The position numbers and the translations under genes are program-made. Below the pieces are notes generated by a model. That model was not told the origin of the DNA and did not search any database. It was given only the letters and a program-made list of their open reading frames with translations. DNA of 19,840 nt, taken from the NCBI GenBank assembly GCA_023144675.1, contig JAGLFE010000162.1, positions 1 to 19,840 of the forward strand, written 5' to 3'. Below are positions 1 through 8,003 of this stretch, piece after piece; the stretch's first letter is position 1, and each line of letters begins with the position of its first letter. The stretch is from Thiomargarita sp. (GTDB lineage Bacteria > Pseudomonadota > Gammaproteobacteria > Beggiatoales > Beggiatoaceae).

Positions 1-824
1 TAAATAAAACCTTCTAAAATAATTTCAGCCGCAGCGGGTACTTGTAATTTACTGGTTAAACAAGATGTTACTTCGGTGCGACTACCACGTAACAAACCAG
101 CAAATGCGTATTCTGAAAGTGAATCGGGTACAGGAGTTACCGCCGCTAAAGTAGTGGCTGGGTCAGTTCCCAAAGCAACTGCAACTGGAAAAGGTTTATC
201 GGGATAAGTTTGTTGCCAATCTTGAAAATCCAAAGCCCCGCCTCGATGCGATAACCAACGCATAATGACTTTATTTTTGCCAATAACCTGCTGGCGATAA
301 ATGCCTAAATTTTGGCGAGATTTATGCGGTCCTTGTGTAATCACTAAACCCCAAGTAATTAAAGGTCCAACATCTCCTGGCCAGCAAGTTTGAATCGGAA
401 ATTTGGATAAATCAATGTCTTTGCCTATTAAAATATTTTGTTGACAAACCGCTTTATTAATAGTTTTAGCGGGCATATTCAACACTTGTTTAAATAAAGG
501 TAACTTTCCCAAGGTATCTTTAAAGCCTTTAGGTGGATCAGGCTCTTTTAAAAATGCCAGTAATTGACCTACTTCTCGTAAAGCCGTTGTCGAAGATTGT
601 CCCATCCCCAAAGCAACTCGTTTTGGAGTACCAAATAAATTGGCTAAAATAGGAATACTATAACCTTTGGGATTCTCAAATAATAAAGCTGGACCTTCTG
701 CTTGTAAAGTACGATCGCAAATTTCTGTGATTTCTAAATAAGGATCGACTTCAAGTTTAATTCGTTTTAATTCACCCAATTGTTCAAGTTGTTCAATAAA
801 ATGACGTAAATCTTTATAGTGCAT
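1..824 (-). CDS. ubiD: UbiD-family 4-hydroxy-3-polyprenylbenzoate decarboxylase, N-terminal part
   Basis: The gene starts with ATG at 824 and runs off the left edge of the window, so about 274 N-terminal residues are present of an enzyme that is about 490-500 residues in E. coli. UbiD removes the ring carboxyl group of 4-hydroxy-3-polyprenylbenzoate in ubiquinone synthesis, using the prenylated flavin made by UbiX. The visible sequence carries the family blocks: [20 protein letters not shown] at the start, [20 protein letters not shown], then [10 protein letters not shown], the metal/cofactor-binding stretch, followed by [16 protein letters not shown]. The reading frame is intact to the edge. 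The catalytic acidic residues further downstream lie outside the window. It sits 72 bp after dapF on the same strand and may be cotranscribed with it. Identity is nearly certain from the long near-match to E. coli UbiD. Confidence 0.95.
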   Translation of the reverse strand, partial: MHYKDLRHFIEQLEQLGELKRIKLEVDPYLEITEICDRTLQAEGPALLFENPKGYSIPILANLFGTPKRVALGMGQSSTTALREVGQLLAFLKEPDPPKGFKDTLGKLPLFKQVLNMPAKTINKAVCQQNILIGKDIDLSKFPIQTCWPGDVGPLITWGLVITQGPHKSRQNLGIYRQQVIGKNKVIMRWLSHRGGALDFQDWQQTYPDKPFPVAVALGTDPATTLAAVTPVPDSLSEYAFAGLLRGSRTEVTSCLTSKLQVPAAAEIILEGFI

Positions 825-896
825 AACAAAAACTCAAATATAATTTATTTCGTGTAGTCCCAAAATATTAAAAACTATTTAAAAGAATAAAAATCA

Positions 897-1853
897 TTAT
901 GGTTTTGAAAACTCAATAAATCCTCCATAGTTCTGAATTTCTTCTACAAAAATTTCATCACAATATTGAATTAGATTAGAAAAATCAGAGAATTTAAATT
1001 CAATAAGTTGGGTAAAAGCAAAAGTAGCATTACCAGTTAAAAAAACTTTATATTGCTTGTCCAAACTCTCAATCGCTTGACAATAAACCAAACCACCTTG
1101 ATTAAATACTTTAATGCGCTTATTAAAAGCTATATTTTTTAGCAAACAAGCTACTAAAGTGCTTGCCAACATACCACTGCCACAAGATGCGGTTAAACCA
1201 ACTCCTCTTTCATAAGTTCTCACATAAATGGAATCATCATCAAGTATTTTACAAAAATTAATATTAATACCATTAGGCAATAACTTAACCGATTTATTAG
1301 CCAATTGACCAACTTGCTCTAATTCATCATCATAAATATCGTCAACAATTGCAACTAAATGTGGATTAGGCATACTAACTGCGGTAAAAGTACGCTGTTT
1401 AGATATTGGCAAAAATTGTGCAATAAATCTAGTTTCATCAATTAAAATGGGCAAAGAACTGGCTTGGAGAGAAATATTATTTAATTCAGCTTGATAAGTT
1501 TCAACTCCAAAATAAATATTATTTTCTTTTTTCACCTGCGAAATACTTTTTAAAGTTTCAATGGCAACCGTATCTTTTTTAAGCTGTTCACAAGCATATC
1601 TACCCAAACATCTCAAACCATTACCACACATTTCAGCTTCAGTACCGTCTGGATTAAACATCCGCATTTTAGCATCAGCATTTTGGCTATTTTGATAGAA
1701 AAGAATACCATCTGCTCCTAAAGTACTGTTGCGATTACATAGAAATTTAGATAATGTTAGTCGCTGTTGATCTGAAAACAAATTTTGTTGATATTCATCG
1801 ATAAGTATAAAATTATTGCTAGAACCATGACATTTTAGTATTTTTAATTCCAT
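897..1853 (-). CDS. dapF: Diaminopimelate epimerase, long Firmicutes-like form
   Basis: DapF converts LL- to meso-diaminopimelate for lysine and peptidoglycan synthesis in the cytoplasm. The two catalytic cysteines are visible: C76 in MCGNGLRCLGRY and C224 in ERGVGLTASCGSGM. The substrate-binding MFNPDGTEAE and MPNPHLVAIV blocks are also present. At 318 residues it is about 45 longer than the usual proteobacterial enzyme. The insertion around residues 100-150 and the motif wording (NGLR, VGLTASCGSG instead of NGAR and a TxACGTGA form) resemble DapF of lactic acid bacteria and relatives. The N-terminal motif reads HGSSNNF where the family normally has HGxGNDF, so the usual Gly-Asn-Asp is changed. 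ATG at 1853 is chosen because the family N-terminus begins right there; the ribosome site is weak. It may be a transferred or second epimerase. Confidence 0.88.
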   Translation of the reverse strand: MELKILKCHGSSNNFILIDEYQQNLFSDQQRLTLSKFLCNRNSTLGADGILFYQNSQNADAKMRMFNPDGTEAEMCGNGLRCLGRYACEQLKKDTVAIETLKSISQVKKENNIYFGVETYQAELNNISLQASSLPILIDETRFIAQFLPISKQRTFTAVSMPNPHLVAIVDDIYDDELEQVGQLANKSVKLLPNGININFCKILDDDSIYVRTYERGVGLTASCGSGMLASTLVACLLKNIAFNKRIKVFNQGGLVYCQAIESLDKQYKVFLTGNATFAFTQLIEFKFSDFSNLIQYCDEIFVEEIQNYGGFIEFSKP

Positions 1854-2230
1854 TTGCTTATTTTTTATATTTATTATGTAAGTATTAATACTTTGATATG
1901 TTAAAATAGTTAATTATTTGATAAATATTATCAATAACTTATTATATTGTTTAATGCAGTTAAAAATAAATTAAGATTATTTAATAACGAATTATTGGTT
2001 ATAATAATTTCAACTTAAAGTATATAATTGCGAACAATTTATTATTGTTTAGCCTAATATTCTAATACTTTTTGGAAACTTTTTTATCATTTTAATGGTA
2101 TAAAATAGGTATATTTTTGAATTAGTTATTCAGAATTAAAAACTAAATGTAATAAATTTCAATTTTATTCTAATTTTATTCTTTTTAACATAAATAAATT
2201 TTTTAGTCATTTTAAGGGTTGGGGTTTATA
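1854..2230. other. Gene-free divergent spacer
   Basis: This 377-bp very AT-rich spacer separates the divergent dapF and solute-binding protein genes. I find no open frame with coding character and no RNA gene. It should hold the promoters of both flanking genes. The one recognisable element is an extended -10 sequence at 2096-2104. Confidence 0.7.
2096..2104 (+). promoter_or_regulatory. Possible extended -10 promoter element for the solute-binding protein gene
   Basis: TGGTATAAA reads as an extended -10 (TGn plus a near-consensus hexamer), with no convincing -35 at normal spacing; TTGGAA at 2072-2077 is 21 bp away. It would give a leader of about 120 nt. This is weak evidence in such AT-rich DNA. 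Confidence 0.3.
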
Positions 2231-2983
2231 ATGAAAAAAATTATTTTCCTTTTAATAATTACATTGTTTTACTCTGCATCGAGTTTTGCAGGAAAAAGGT
2301 TTACTCTTCTAACTGTTGATTTTCCACCTTATTACGGAGAAAAATTAACTAATCAAGGTTGGGTTTCTGAAATAGTTAAAACTGCCCTAGAAGCTAAGGG
2401 TTATGAAGTTGAAATTAGATTTGTACCTTGGGTAAAGGCGGTTGAAGATACTAAAGCAGGTTATTATGATGCTTTACTAGGTGCTTATCGTACACCAGAA
2501 AGAGCGGAATATTATTACTTTTCTGCACCAATTGCACAAGCACGTACTGGTTTTTTTAAAAGAAGAGATGTAGATATTTCATTTAAAAAATTAACTGATC
2601 TTAAAGGCTATAAAATTGGAGTAGTCAAAGGTTATGCTACCAGTAAAGAATTTGATACTGCTGATTATCTAACTAAAATTGAAATGAATGATTTAGGTGC
2701 AGGATTAATTGCTTTATCTAAAGGTAAAATTGATTTAATGGCGGATAGTCAAGCTGTTGGTAAATATCATTTAAAACTATTAGAAGCTAGAAATCATGGC
2801 ATTATTAAAAAAATTGAATTTATTAAACCAGTATTAGCTATGAATAAACTTTATGTTGCCATTTCCAAAAATGCAGCTAATGCAACTCAGAAACTTATTG
2901 ATTTTAATCAAGGACTGAGAAAGATTTATATGAATGGTTCATTTAGAAAAATTAAAAAGAAACATAAAAAATATATTCAATAA
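2231..2983 (+). CDS. Periplasmic amino-acid-type solute-binding protein (SBP_bac_3 family)
   Basis: The 250-residue product begins with a clear signal peptide: a short Lys-Lys N-region, a hydrophobic core IIFLLIITLFY and likely cleavage after SSFA. The mature protein follows the bilobed family-3 binding-protein pattern: an early DFPPYYG segment, GWVSEIVKTALEAKGYEVE, PWVKAVEDTKAGYYDALLG, RTPERAEYYYFSAPI, then DLKGYKIGVVKGY at the start of the second lobe. ATG at 2231 is chosen over an in-frame TTG at 2219 because it starts exactly at the signal peptide and follows an AAGGG/GGGG purine-rich ribosome site. No ABC permease or ATPase lies nearby, so it may be an orphan binding protein, a sensor partner or a signalling protein. 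The C-terminus is a Lys-rich tail. Ligand unknown. Its 3' end overlaps the convergent P-loop gene by 7 bp. Confidence 0.8.
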   Translation: MKKIIFLLIITLFYSASSFAGKRFTLLTVDFPPYYGEKLTNQGWVSEIVKTALEAKGYEVEIRFVPWVKAVEDTKAGYYDALLGAYRTPERAEYYYFSAPIAQARTGFFKRRDVDISFKKLTDLKGYKIGVVKGYATSKEFDTADYLTKIEMNDLGAGLIALSKGKIDLMADSQAVGKYHLKLLEARNHGIIKKIEFIKPVLAMNKLYVAISKNAANATQKLIDFNQGLRKIYMNGSFRKIKKKHKKYIQ

Positions 2984-3525
2984 TCACAAGCTAATATTCG
3001 TTCTTCAATGGAAATAATATGGCGTTTAATAACAGTTGAAGGACATTTTAGTCGTTCATCGTTACATAATCCCAAAATAATTGTATTTAAGTGTTCAATA
3101 TAAGCTTGATTTAAAGCGGCTTTGCCTTCCTCATATATTAGGGGAATGGCAGGTTGTAATATAATTAATTGGCTAAAAATCTGATTATTTGTGTCGAAAC
3201 AACGGTCTAAATAAGCTTGCAATGCTATGAAATTTACCTCAGTTTTACCTTGAATATCCGCCAAAGTATAAGCCATAAAATCTATTGGGGTTCTATCTGT
3301 AATAAAGGAATTTTGCCAAAGAGGTATAGATTGTTCTAAAACTTTGTTCTGAATCCATAGCCGTTTATCAAAATCTAATGTTTGCGAAGGATTTAAGCCA
3401 TATTGCTGAAAAATTTTGCTCGTTTGAGTTTGGATAAAAGGAATGTTTTGCTTTTCAGCTAGAACTTTTGCTAAAGTGGTTTTTCCAGTTCTATGGCTGC
3501 CACTAATACCTATACAAGCGGTCAT
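2977..3525 (-). CDS. P-loop ATPase / nucleoside-kinase-like protein (AAA_28/NadR-like)
   Basis: This small (182 aa) cytoplasmic P-loop protein has a Walker A motif GSHRTGKT at residues 9-16 immediately after the first beta strand, and a FITDRTPIDFMAY segment (about residues 80-91) typical of the nucleotide kinase-like AAA_28/NadR group, in which DR is followed by a lid-like helix. It is not a standard thymidylate kinase, although tmk often lies near mltG in related genomes. The substrate cannot be told from sequence; small-molecule phosphorylation is the likely chemistry. ATG at 3525 is preceded by AGGAAA with good spacing. It stands alone on its strand, with 192 bp to the next upstream gene, and its stop overlaps the end of the convergent solute-binding protein gene, so the two 3' ends are tightly packed with no terminator between them. 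Confidence 0.7.
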   Translation of the reverse strand: MTACIGISGSHRTGKTTLAKVLAEKQNIPFIQTQTSKIFQQYGLNPSQTLDFDKRLWIQNKVLEQSIPLWQNSFITDRTPIDFMAYTLADIQGKTEVNFIALQAYLDRCFDTNNQIFSQLIILQPAIPLIYEEGKAALNQAYIEHLNTIILGLCNDERLKCPSTVIKRHIISIEERILACDY

Positions 3526-3610
3526 TTACAATTTCCTATTTATTCATATTTTAGGATATATTAATATTTTTAGTAGTCTTGAATAATGTAGCATTTTTTA
3601 ATAAAAATTC

Positions 3611-3631
3611 GTTAAATATCAAATATTTAAC
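3611..3631. repeat. Short palindromic repeat, copy 1
   Basis: Two perfect 9-bp arms, GTTAAATAT and ATATTTAAC, surround a CAA loop in the spacer between the 3718-4170 gene and the P-loop gene. A related sequence occurs at 6505-6525, and both are followed within 20-30 bp by a similar TGTGTAGGATTAC / TGTTTAGGACTGC stretch. They look like two diverged copies of one dispersed element. Confidence 0.5.
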
Positions 3632-3717
3632 AAGTTTGCCATTACTTTGTGTAGGATTACTTGAAAATATAATATCTTTCTCACGGAATCATGAATTTTT
3701 AGAAACTAAATAGCATT

Positions 3718-4170
3718 TTATTCATTAGCACTTACCATTGTGAGGTATGTTTCTTGCGGTGTTAATTCACCATATATATATTGCATTAAACCGTCTAAAG
3801 ATGAATCCATTGTAAGAATATTTGTCATTATTAAGTTATCAATAATGTCGTCATTAACTAACGAATCTCCATAGAAAATACTTGTTTTATAACGAACTTG
3901 TCCCGTTTCAAAATCCATATCAAAGTTGCCTAAAAACTTTTCATAGTTCAATCGTGTAATAAGTTCCGCCATTCCAACCCTTTTATTTTCTGGAATGTTA
4001 GAGCTAAACATTGAAAATAATATAATTTTTTTGTCCAGTTTTTGTACATTTATAATACATTGAAATTTTCCATTCTTCCCACTGATGCCCAATATTATAA
4101 CTGTTTTATCTTCAATAGACGTGTATATCCAATCTTTTTCTTTTAAATAATTAATAATTTGCTTAAACAT
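3718..4170 (-). CDS. YbjN-like domain protein (uncharacterised)
   Basis: This 150-residue protein has no signal peptide or membrane segment. Its pattern is an N-terminal helix (FKQIINYLKEKDW), a strand pair with IILGISGKNGKFQCIINV, a strand IILFSMFSSNIP, a helix GMAELITRLNYEKFLGNFDMD and strands up to VRYKTSIF. This matches the YbjN/type-III-chaperone-like fold often annotated as YbjN domain-containing protein. Such proteins have been linked loosely to stress and chaperone-like roles; no biochemical function can be claimed here. The ATG at 4170 lies inside the end of the upstream gene (8-bp overlap), so it is the third member of a translationally coupled set with 4163-4834 and 4815-5288. The domain call is from pattern memory only. 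Confidence 0.55.
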   Translation of the reverse strand: MFKQIINYLKEKDWIYTSIEDKTVIILGISGKNGKFQCIINVQKLDKKIILFSMFSSNIPENKRVGMAELITRLNYEKFLGNFDMDFETGQVRYKTSIFYGDSLVNDDIIDNLIMTNILTMDSSLDGLMQYIYGELTPQETYLTMVSANE

Positions 4171-4834
4171 GATTTAAATATTTAGTAATATTTTGGTTTA
4201 TTTTATTTTCATCTTTTCTATTTTGTGTTACTTGAATATATGATATTGACTTGACTTCAATCTCCGTATAGTTATAGGAAAATAACTTATTACTTAAATT
4301 ATAATCAAAGAGTTTGGGTTTAAAATATTTCTGCCAAACATCATAATGTTCAGATTTTATGGTTTCATAATTATAAATTTCAGCTAATTCATTCTCTTTG
4401 TTTTGTAAAGCAATTTTAACAAATTCAATGAGTTTATCGTATTGAATACAATCAGAATTCTCAAAATAAGCTTCTTTCTCTGGAAAGTATATGTCTGGTA
4501 ATGCTTTTCTATTCATTCTTACAACATTTTCAATTTGTAAAGATTTATTATTGATATCTAATACATAAACCTCTTCATTTTCTGCATTAAACAAGTCAAA
4601 ATGACTAATTTTTTGATGAATAAATTCCCATATTTTAATAGGTTTACAATGATACATCAACCATCTATTGTGTTTTTTATCATAGTCAATCCAATCATAT
4701 AAAAACAAATGTCCATTTACAGGGTTCTCATACAAGGTTAACAAAGGTCCTTCAAAGTTGATAATATCAACTATTCTTACAAGTTTATGCTGTAATGCGA
4801 AGTCAGATAAGACTTTAGCTCCTAATATTTCCAT
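4163..4834 (-). CDS. Uncharacterised protein, middle gene of a three-gene set
   Basis: I do not recognise a function. The 223-residue product starts MEILGAKVLSDFALQHKLVR. A first half rich in beta strand and aromatics (LLTLYENPVNGHLFLYDWID, RWLMYHCKP) is followed by an acidic, helical second half (LIEFVKIALQNKENELAEIY) and a polar Asn/Lys-rich tail. There is no signal peptide, membrane segment or zinc motif. ATG at 4834 is preferred to an in-frame TTG at 4867, which lies well inside the upstream gene. With this start it overlaps the upstream gene by 20 bp and the downstream YbjN-like gene by 8 bp, indicating coupled translation and shared function. The set as a whole looks like accessory DNA. 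Confidence 0.65.
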   Translation of the reverse strand: MEILGAKVLSDFALQHKLVRIVDIINFEGPLLTLYENPVNGHLFLYDWIDYDKKHNRWLMYHCKPIKIWEFIHQKISHFDLFNAENEEVYVLDINNKSLQIENVVRMNRKALPDIYFPEKEAYFENSDCIQYDKLIEFVKIALQNKENELAEIYNYETIKSEHYDVWQKYFKPKLFDYNLSNKLFSYNYTEIEVKSISYIQVTQNRKDENKINQNITKYLNHV

Positions 4835-5288
4835 TTTTATCAAATAATATTTTTGTTTTATAAACAATGCGATTGGCTAAATTTCTATTTTCATATTCGT
4901 GAAACGTGAAATGTCCAAAATTCTTCAAATTTGGTTTGTTACCTACTCCATCTTTTTTTATTTCTATTTTAGCAACAGCATTTCCTACGTCTTCAATGAA
5001 TTTTATTTTAAGATGTTTTCTTTTTTTACTGTATATACTTTTGTATTTACTTATTGCATTTAATGAGGTATTAAATAAAGATAAGCCATATCCCATGCAC
5101 ATTTTATCTGTTTCATCTAACATTCTTGGTGGTGGATCATTTATAAGGTTTATTGGCATAAAGTCATTTTTGTGAATTGTATTATGTACCCATCTATATG
5201 CAACCATATTAATCTCTTGATAATATTCTGGCGGACAGTTTTGATATTTTTTTAAATATTCTTGATATTTGAATTTTTTTGAATGCAT
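4815..5288 (-). CDS. Uncharacterised protein, first gene of a three-gene set
   Basis: The function is not recognised. The 157-residue, very basic product (several Lys clusters, for example YSKKRKHLKIKF around residues 86-97) has no signal peptide or membrane segment. Notable blocks are DPPPRMLDETDKMCMGYGLS (about 51-70) and GHFTFHEYENRNLANRIVY (about 124-142). ATG at 5288 follows a weak ribosome site. Two copies of a 12-bp direct repeat (minus-strand sense ATTTCCCAAAAA) lie just upstream at 5296-5307 and 5325-5336. It begins the set of three overlapping genes ending at 3718. Only 65 bp separates it from the end of mltG, so it may be read from the mltG transcript or from its own promoter. Confidence 0.65.
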   Translation of the reverse strand: MHSKKFKYQEYLKKYQNCPPEYYQEINMVAYRWVHNTIHKNDFMPINLINDPPPRMLDETDKMCMGYGLSLFNTSLNAISKYKSIYSKKRKHLKIKFIEDVGNAVAKIEIKKDGVGNKPNLKNFGHFTFHEYENRNLANRIVYKTKILFDKNGNIRS

Positions 5289-5295
5289 TAATATC

Positions 5296-5336
5296 TTTTT
5301 GGGAAATTACTTAAGAACATTTGTTTTTTGGGAAAT
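5296..5336. repeat. Pair of 12-bp direct repeats upstream of the three-gene set
   Basis: TTTTTGGGAAAT occurs at 5296-5307 and again at 5325-5336, 29 bp apart start to start, between the mltG stop and the start of the 4815-5288 gene. Position and spacing (just under three helical turns) would suit an operator. Chance duplication or the remnant of an insertion is equally possible. Confidence 0.4.
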
Positions 5337-5353
5337 GCAAATTAAGTACTAAA

Positions 5354-6418
5354 TTAGCTACTACAAGCTTGACAATTAGGACGTTTATTGCAAAAACTGC
5401 GATAACGGCGAGAAGATTTTTTAAGTTGATATTGAATAACCGCACATTCATGTTCTTTATAAGTTTTAGAAAAATAATGACTACCATCACCCTTTGCAAC
5501 AAAAAATAAGGATTCATCATTTTCCATAGGATTAACTGCGGCAATCAAAGCAGCCCTTCCTGGCAAAGCAATCGGTGTAGGTGGCAATCCTTTATATCTA
5601 TAAGTATTATAAGGATTATCAACTTTTAAATCTTTTTTACGAATATTGCCATTATATTTCGTACCTAAAGCATAAATAACAGTTGGATCAGTTTGTAATA
5701 ACATTCCTTTTTTCAGACGTTGAACAAACACACTAGCTATTTGTGGGCGTTCTGCCGCCAATCCAGTTTCCTTTTCAATAATAGAAGCTAAAATTAAGGC
5801 TTCATAAGCAGTATCAAAAGGTAAATTAGTTGCACGTTGCTTCCACACCTTGTTTAGTTCTTTCGTCATGGTTCGATAAGCACGCTGTAAAAATTCTACG
5901 TCAGTAGTTTCTCTTGGAAATAAATAGGTATCTGGATAAAAACGCCCTTCAGGATGTTGATTTGCCCAACCTAATTGCGCCATAATTTCTTGAAAATTTT
6001 TGGTTTTCAAAGTTTGAATAATTTGTGGATGTTTTTTAATCGCCGCCAACATTTTCCGAAAATTCCAACCTTCTAATATCATTAAAGAATATTGCAAAGT
6101 TTTTCCAGTAACGAAAATATGTAATAATTGTTGAGGAGTAGTACCAACTGGAATAAGATATTCACCAACTTTAATTAAATGCGCTTTCTTTTGCCAACGT
6201 GCTAAATAAACCCAAGCCAATGTGGTTGGGTAATTAATTACTTCTTTATCCATTAAATCCATTGCTATTTCCCGCAAATTCATATTCGGTGAAATAGTAT
6301 AAGGTAATTCTTCATATAGAGTTAAAGGTGCAGTTAATTGATATTTATACATCCAATATCCGCCACAACTAACTATGGTAATAAATAGTAATAGAATAAA
6401 AATAAGAAATCTAAGCAT
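5354..6418 (-). CDS. mltG: Endolytic murein transglycosylase MltG (YceG)
   Basis: MltG is an inner-membrane lytic transglycosylase that cuts nascent peptidoglycan glycan strands, helping set their length. The 354-residue product has one N-terminal membrane anchor (residues 3-20), a LysM-like region (about 40-105, with GEYLIPVGTTPQQLLHIF) and the YceG catalytic domain. The hallmarks are EGRFYPDTYLFP (157-168), ASIIEKETG with the catalytic Glu at E215, QTDPTVIYALG, NPYNTYRYKGLPPTPI and the late AVNP...FFVAKGDGSHYFSKT. After the family's usual end (about residue 333) there is an extra tail of about 20 residues that is Arg/Lys-rich and carries three cysteines. ATG at 6418 places the start directly at the membrane anchor. 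It follows fabF after 270 bp, and pabC, usual in between in E. coli, is missing. Confidence 0.93.
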   Translation of the reverse strand: MLRFLIFILLLFITIVSCGGYWMYKYQLTAPLTLYEELPYTISPNMNLREIAMDLMDKEVINYPTTLAWVYLARWQKKAHLIKVGEYLIPVGTTPQQLLHIFVTGKTLQYSLMILEGWNFRKMLAAIKKHPQIIQTLKTKNFQEIMAQLGWANQHPEGRFYPDTYLFPRETTDVEFLQRAYRTMTKELNKVWKQRATNLPFDTAYEALILASIIEKETGLAAERPQIASVFVQRLKKGMLLQTDPTVIYALGTKYNGNIRKKDLKVDNPYNTYRYKGLPPTPIALPGRAALIAAVNPMENDESLFFVAKGDGSHYFSKTYKEHECAVIQYQLKKSSRRYRSFCNKRPNCQACSS

Positions 6419-6504
6419 AATAATAAAAAATAAGTTAGTTTAAATTAGCAAATAAATATACAAATAGGCAAGCCCTAAATAACATAGTTATTTTCCGAAA
6501 AAAT

Positions 6505-6525
6505 GTTAAATATCAAACATTTAAT
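6505..6525. repeat. Short palindromic repeat, copy 2
   Basis: This diverged relative of the 3611-3631 palindrome shares GTTAAATATCAAA and ATTTAA, but its second arm has mutated so that only about 6-7 pairs remain. It lies in the fabF-mltG spacer and is followed by TTGTTTAGGACTGCTAAAAT, resembling the sequence after copy 1. Confidence 0.4.
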
Positions 6526-6588
6526 TTACTATTTTGTTTAGGACTGCTAAAATTACTAGTAACTATTTACCAAGAAATACATATAAAA

Positions 6589-6624
6589 TGTAGGATGCTA
6601 CTGAGGAACAAAGCGCATCAATCC
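6589..6624 (+). repeat. Degenerate palindromic spacer repeat
   Basis: The sequence runs from TGTAGGATGC to GCGCATCAATCCT with GAGGAAC in the middle; GATGC pairs with GCATC and the flanking AGGAT with ATCCT. It resembles the short repeats of the TAGGATGC-GAGGAAC-GCGCATC type that I recall from spacers of several bacterial genomes. A second, diverged copy lies at 17503-17535 in the opposite orientation. It is transcribed between fabF and mltG. Confidence 0.5.
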
Positions 6625-6688
6625 TGTTAAAAAAATATTTTAACTCTTAATTCGTATTTAAAGTTCAATTGGTAGATAGTTACAATTA

Positions 6689-7936
6689 CTATTCTAAACG
6701 TTTAAATATTAAAGAACCATTAGTACCGCCAAAACCAAATGAATTCGATAAAGCAAAATCTATTTTCATTTCTCTAGCATGGTGTGGAATATAATCTAAA
6801 CCTTCACATTCTGGATCAAGATTAAACAGATTAATAGTTGGAGGAGCAACTTGATCACAAATACTTGAAATACTAAAAATTGCTTCTAAACCACCTGCTG
6901 CACCTAATAAATGTCCAGTCATTGATTTGGTTGAACTAACCGCTAATTTTTTGCTATGGTCACCGAAAATATTTTTAATGGCTAAAGTTTCAACTTTATC
7001 GCCGGCTGGAGTTGAAGTGCCATGTGCATTAATATAATTAATAGCATCTGGATTTAAACCAGCATCATTCAAAGCATTTTGCATACATCGACTTGCACCT
7101 CTACCATCTGGAGCTGGCAAGGTCATGTGATAAGCATCACCACTCATACCAGAACCAACTAATTCAGCGTAAATATTTGCGCCACGCTTTTTAGCAAATT
7201 CATATTCCTCTAAAACAATTACACCCGCACCATCGCTAAGTACAAAACCATCTCGTTCTACATCCCAAGGACGACTTGCTGTTTCTGGAGAATCGTTACG
7301 GGAAGATAAAGCTCGTGCGGCTGAAAATCCAGCCATTCCCATTTCGGAACTAGCCATTTCAGCTCCGCCCGCAATCATTACATCAGCATCACCATATTTA
7401 ATAATACGACTCGCATTAGCAATGTTATGGGTACCAGTTGAACAGGCAGTTGAAATGGCATAATTTGGACCTTTAAATCCGTACATTACTGAAAGATTAC
7501 CAGCTACCATATTAATAATATTACTCGGTACAAAAAAAGGTGAAACTCGACGTGGTCCTCCTTTTAGGAAAGCAGAATGTCCTTTTTCAATTCCAGGTAG
7601 TCCACCAATACCAGAGCCAATAGCTATACCTATTCGTTCTGCGTAAATTTCAGTAATTTCTTTTAAACCTGCATCATTAATAGCTTCAACACTTGCCGCA
7701 ATACCATAATGGATAAAAGCATCCATTTTTTTAGCTTCTTTTGCAGATAAATAGGTGGTAATATCAAAACCTTTTATTTGTCCTGCAAACTGTGTTGCAA
7801 AACGGCTGGTGTCAAAATCAGTAATAGTTGTAATACCACTTCTTCCTGCTAATACAGTTTTCCAACTTTCTGCAGCAGTTAATCCAACAGGAGAAATAGC
7901 TCCTAAACCTGTAACAACAACACGTCTTTCACTCAC
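6689..7936 (-). CDS. fabF: 3-oxoacyl-[acyl-carrier-protein] synthase II
   Basis: FabF condenses malonyl-ACP with acyl-ACP in chain elongation and drives cis-vaccenate formation. The 415-residue protein shows the complete ketosynthase triad: C165 in [12 protein letters not shown]305 in [12 protein letters not shown] and H342 in [12 protein letters not shown], with the final NSFGFGGTN loop. The length is normal for FabF (about 412). The start is GTG at 7936, giving [12 protein letters not shown], exactly the family N-terminus. The likely ribosome site, GAAGG, is rather far upstream (about 12 nt). In most relatives fabF directly follows acpP; here a three-gene cassette and about 1.66 kb separate them. 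It is therefore either transcribed through the cassette or has gained its own promoter in the 67-bp gap after the cassette. Confidence 0.97.
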   Translation of the reverse strand: MSERRVVVTGLGAISPVGLTAAESWKTVLAGRSGITTITDFDTSRFATQFAGQIKGFDITTYLSAKEAKKMDAFIHYGIAASVEAINDAGLKEITEIYAERIGIAIGSGIGGLPGIEKGHSAFLKGGPRRVSPFFVPSNIINMVAGNLSVMYGFKGPNYAISTACSTGTHNIANASRIIKYGDADVMIAGGAEMASSEMGMAGFSAARALSSRNDSPETASRPWDVERDGFVLSDGAGVIVLEEYEFAKKRGANIYAELVGSGMSGDAYHMTLPAPDGRGASRCMQNALNDAGLNPDAINYINAHGTSTPAGDKVETLAIKNIFGDHSKKLAVSSTKSMTGHLLGAAGGLEAIFSISSICDQVAPPTINLFNLDPECEGLDYIPHHAREMKIDFALSNSFGFGGTNGSLIFKRLE

Positions 7937-8003
7937 TTTAGTTATATACCTTCATAAAAAGTTAATTGGTTGTCCTTTTCGGATTCGTAAAAAATATTTT
8001 AAT

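Noticed and set aside
2219..2230. TTG at 2219 as start of the solute-binding protein
   Set aside because: It would add four residues before an ideal signal-peptide start at ATG 2231 and would sit on top of the ribosome site.
4906..5175. An 89-codon plus-strand open frame opposite the 4815-5288 gene
   Set aside because: Antisense to a gene that is better supported by overlap with its same-strand neighbours; its hydrophobic translation is what the complement of Lys/Asn-rich codons gives.
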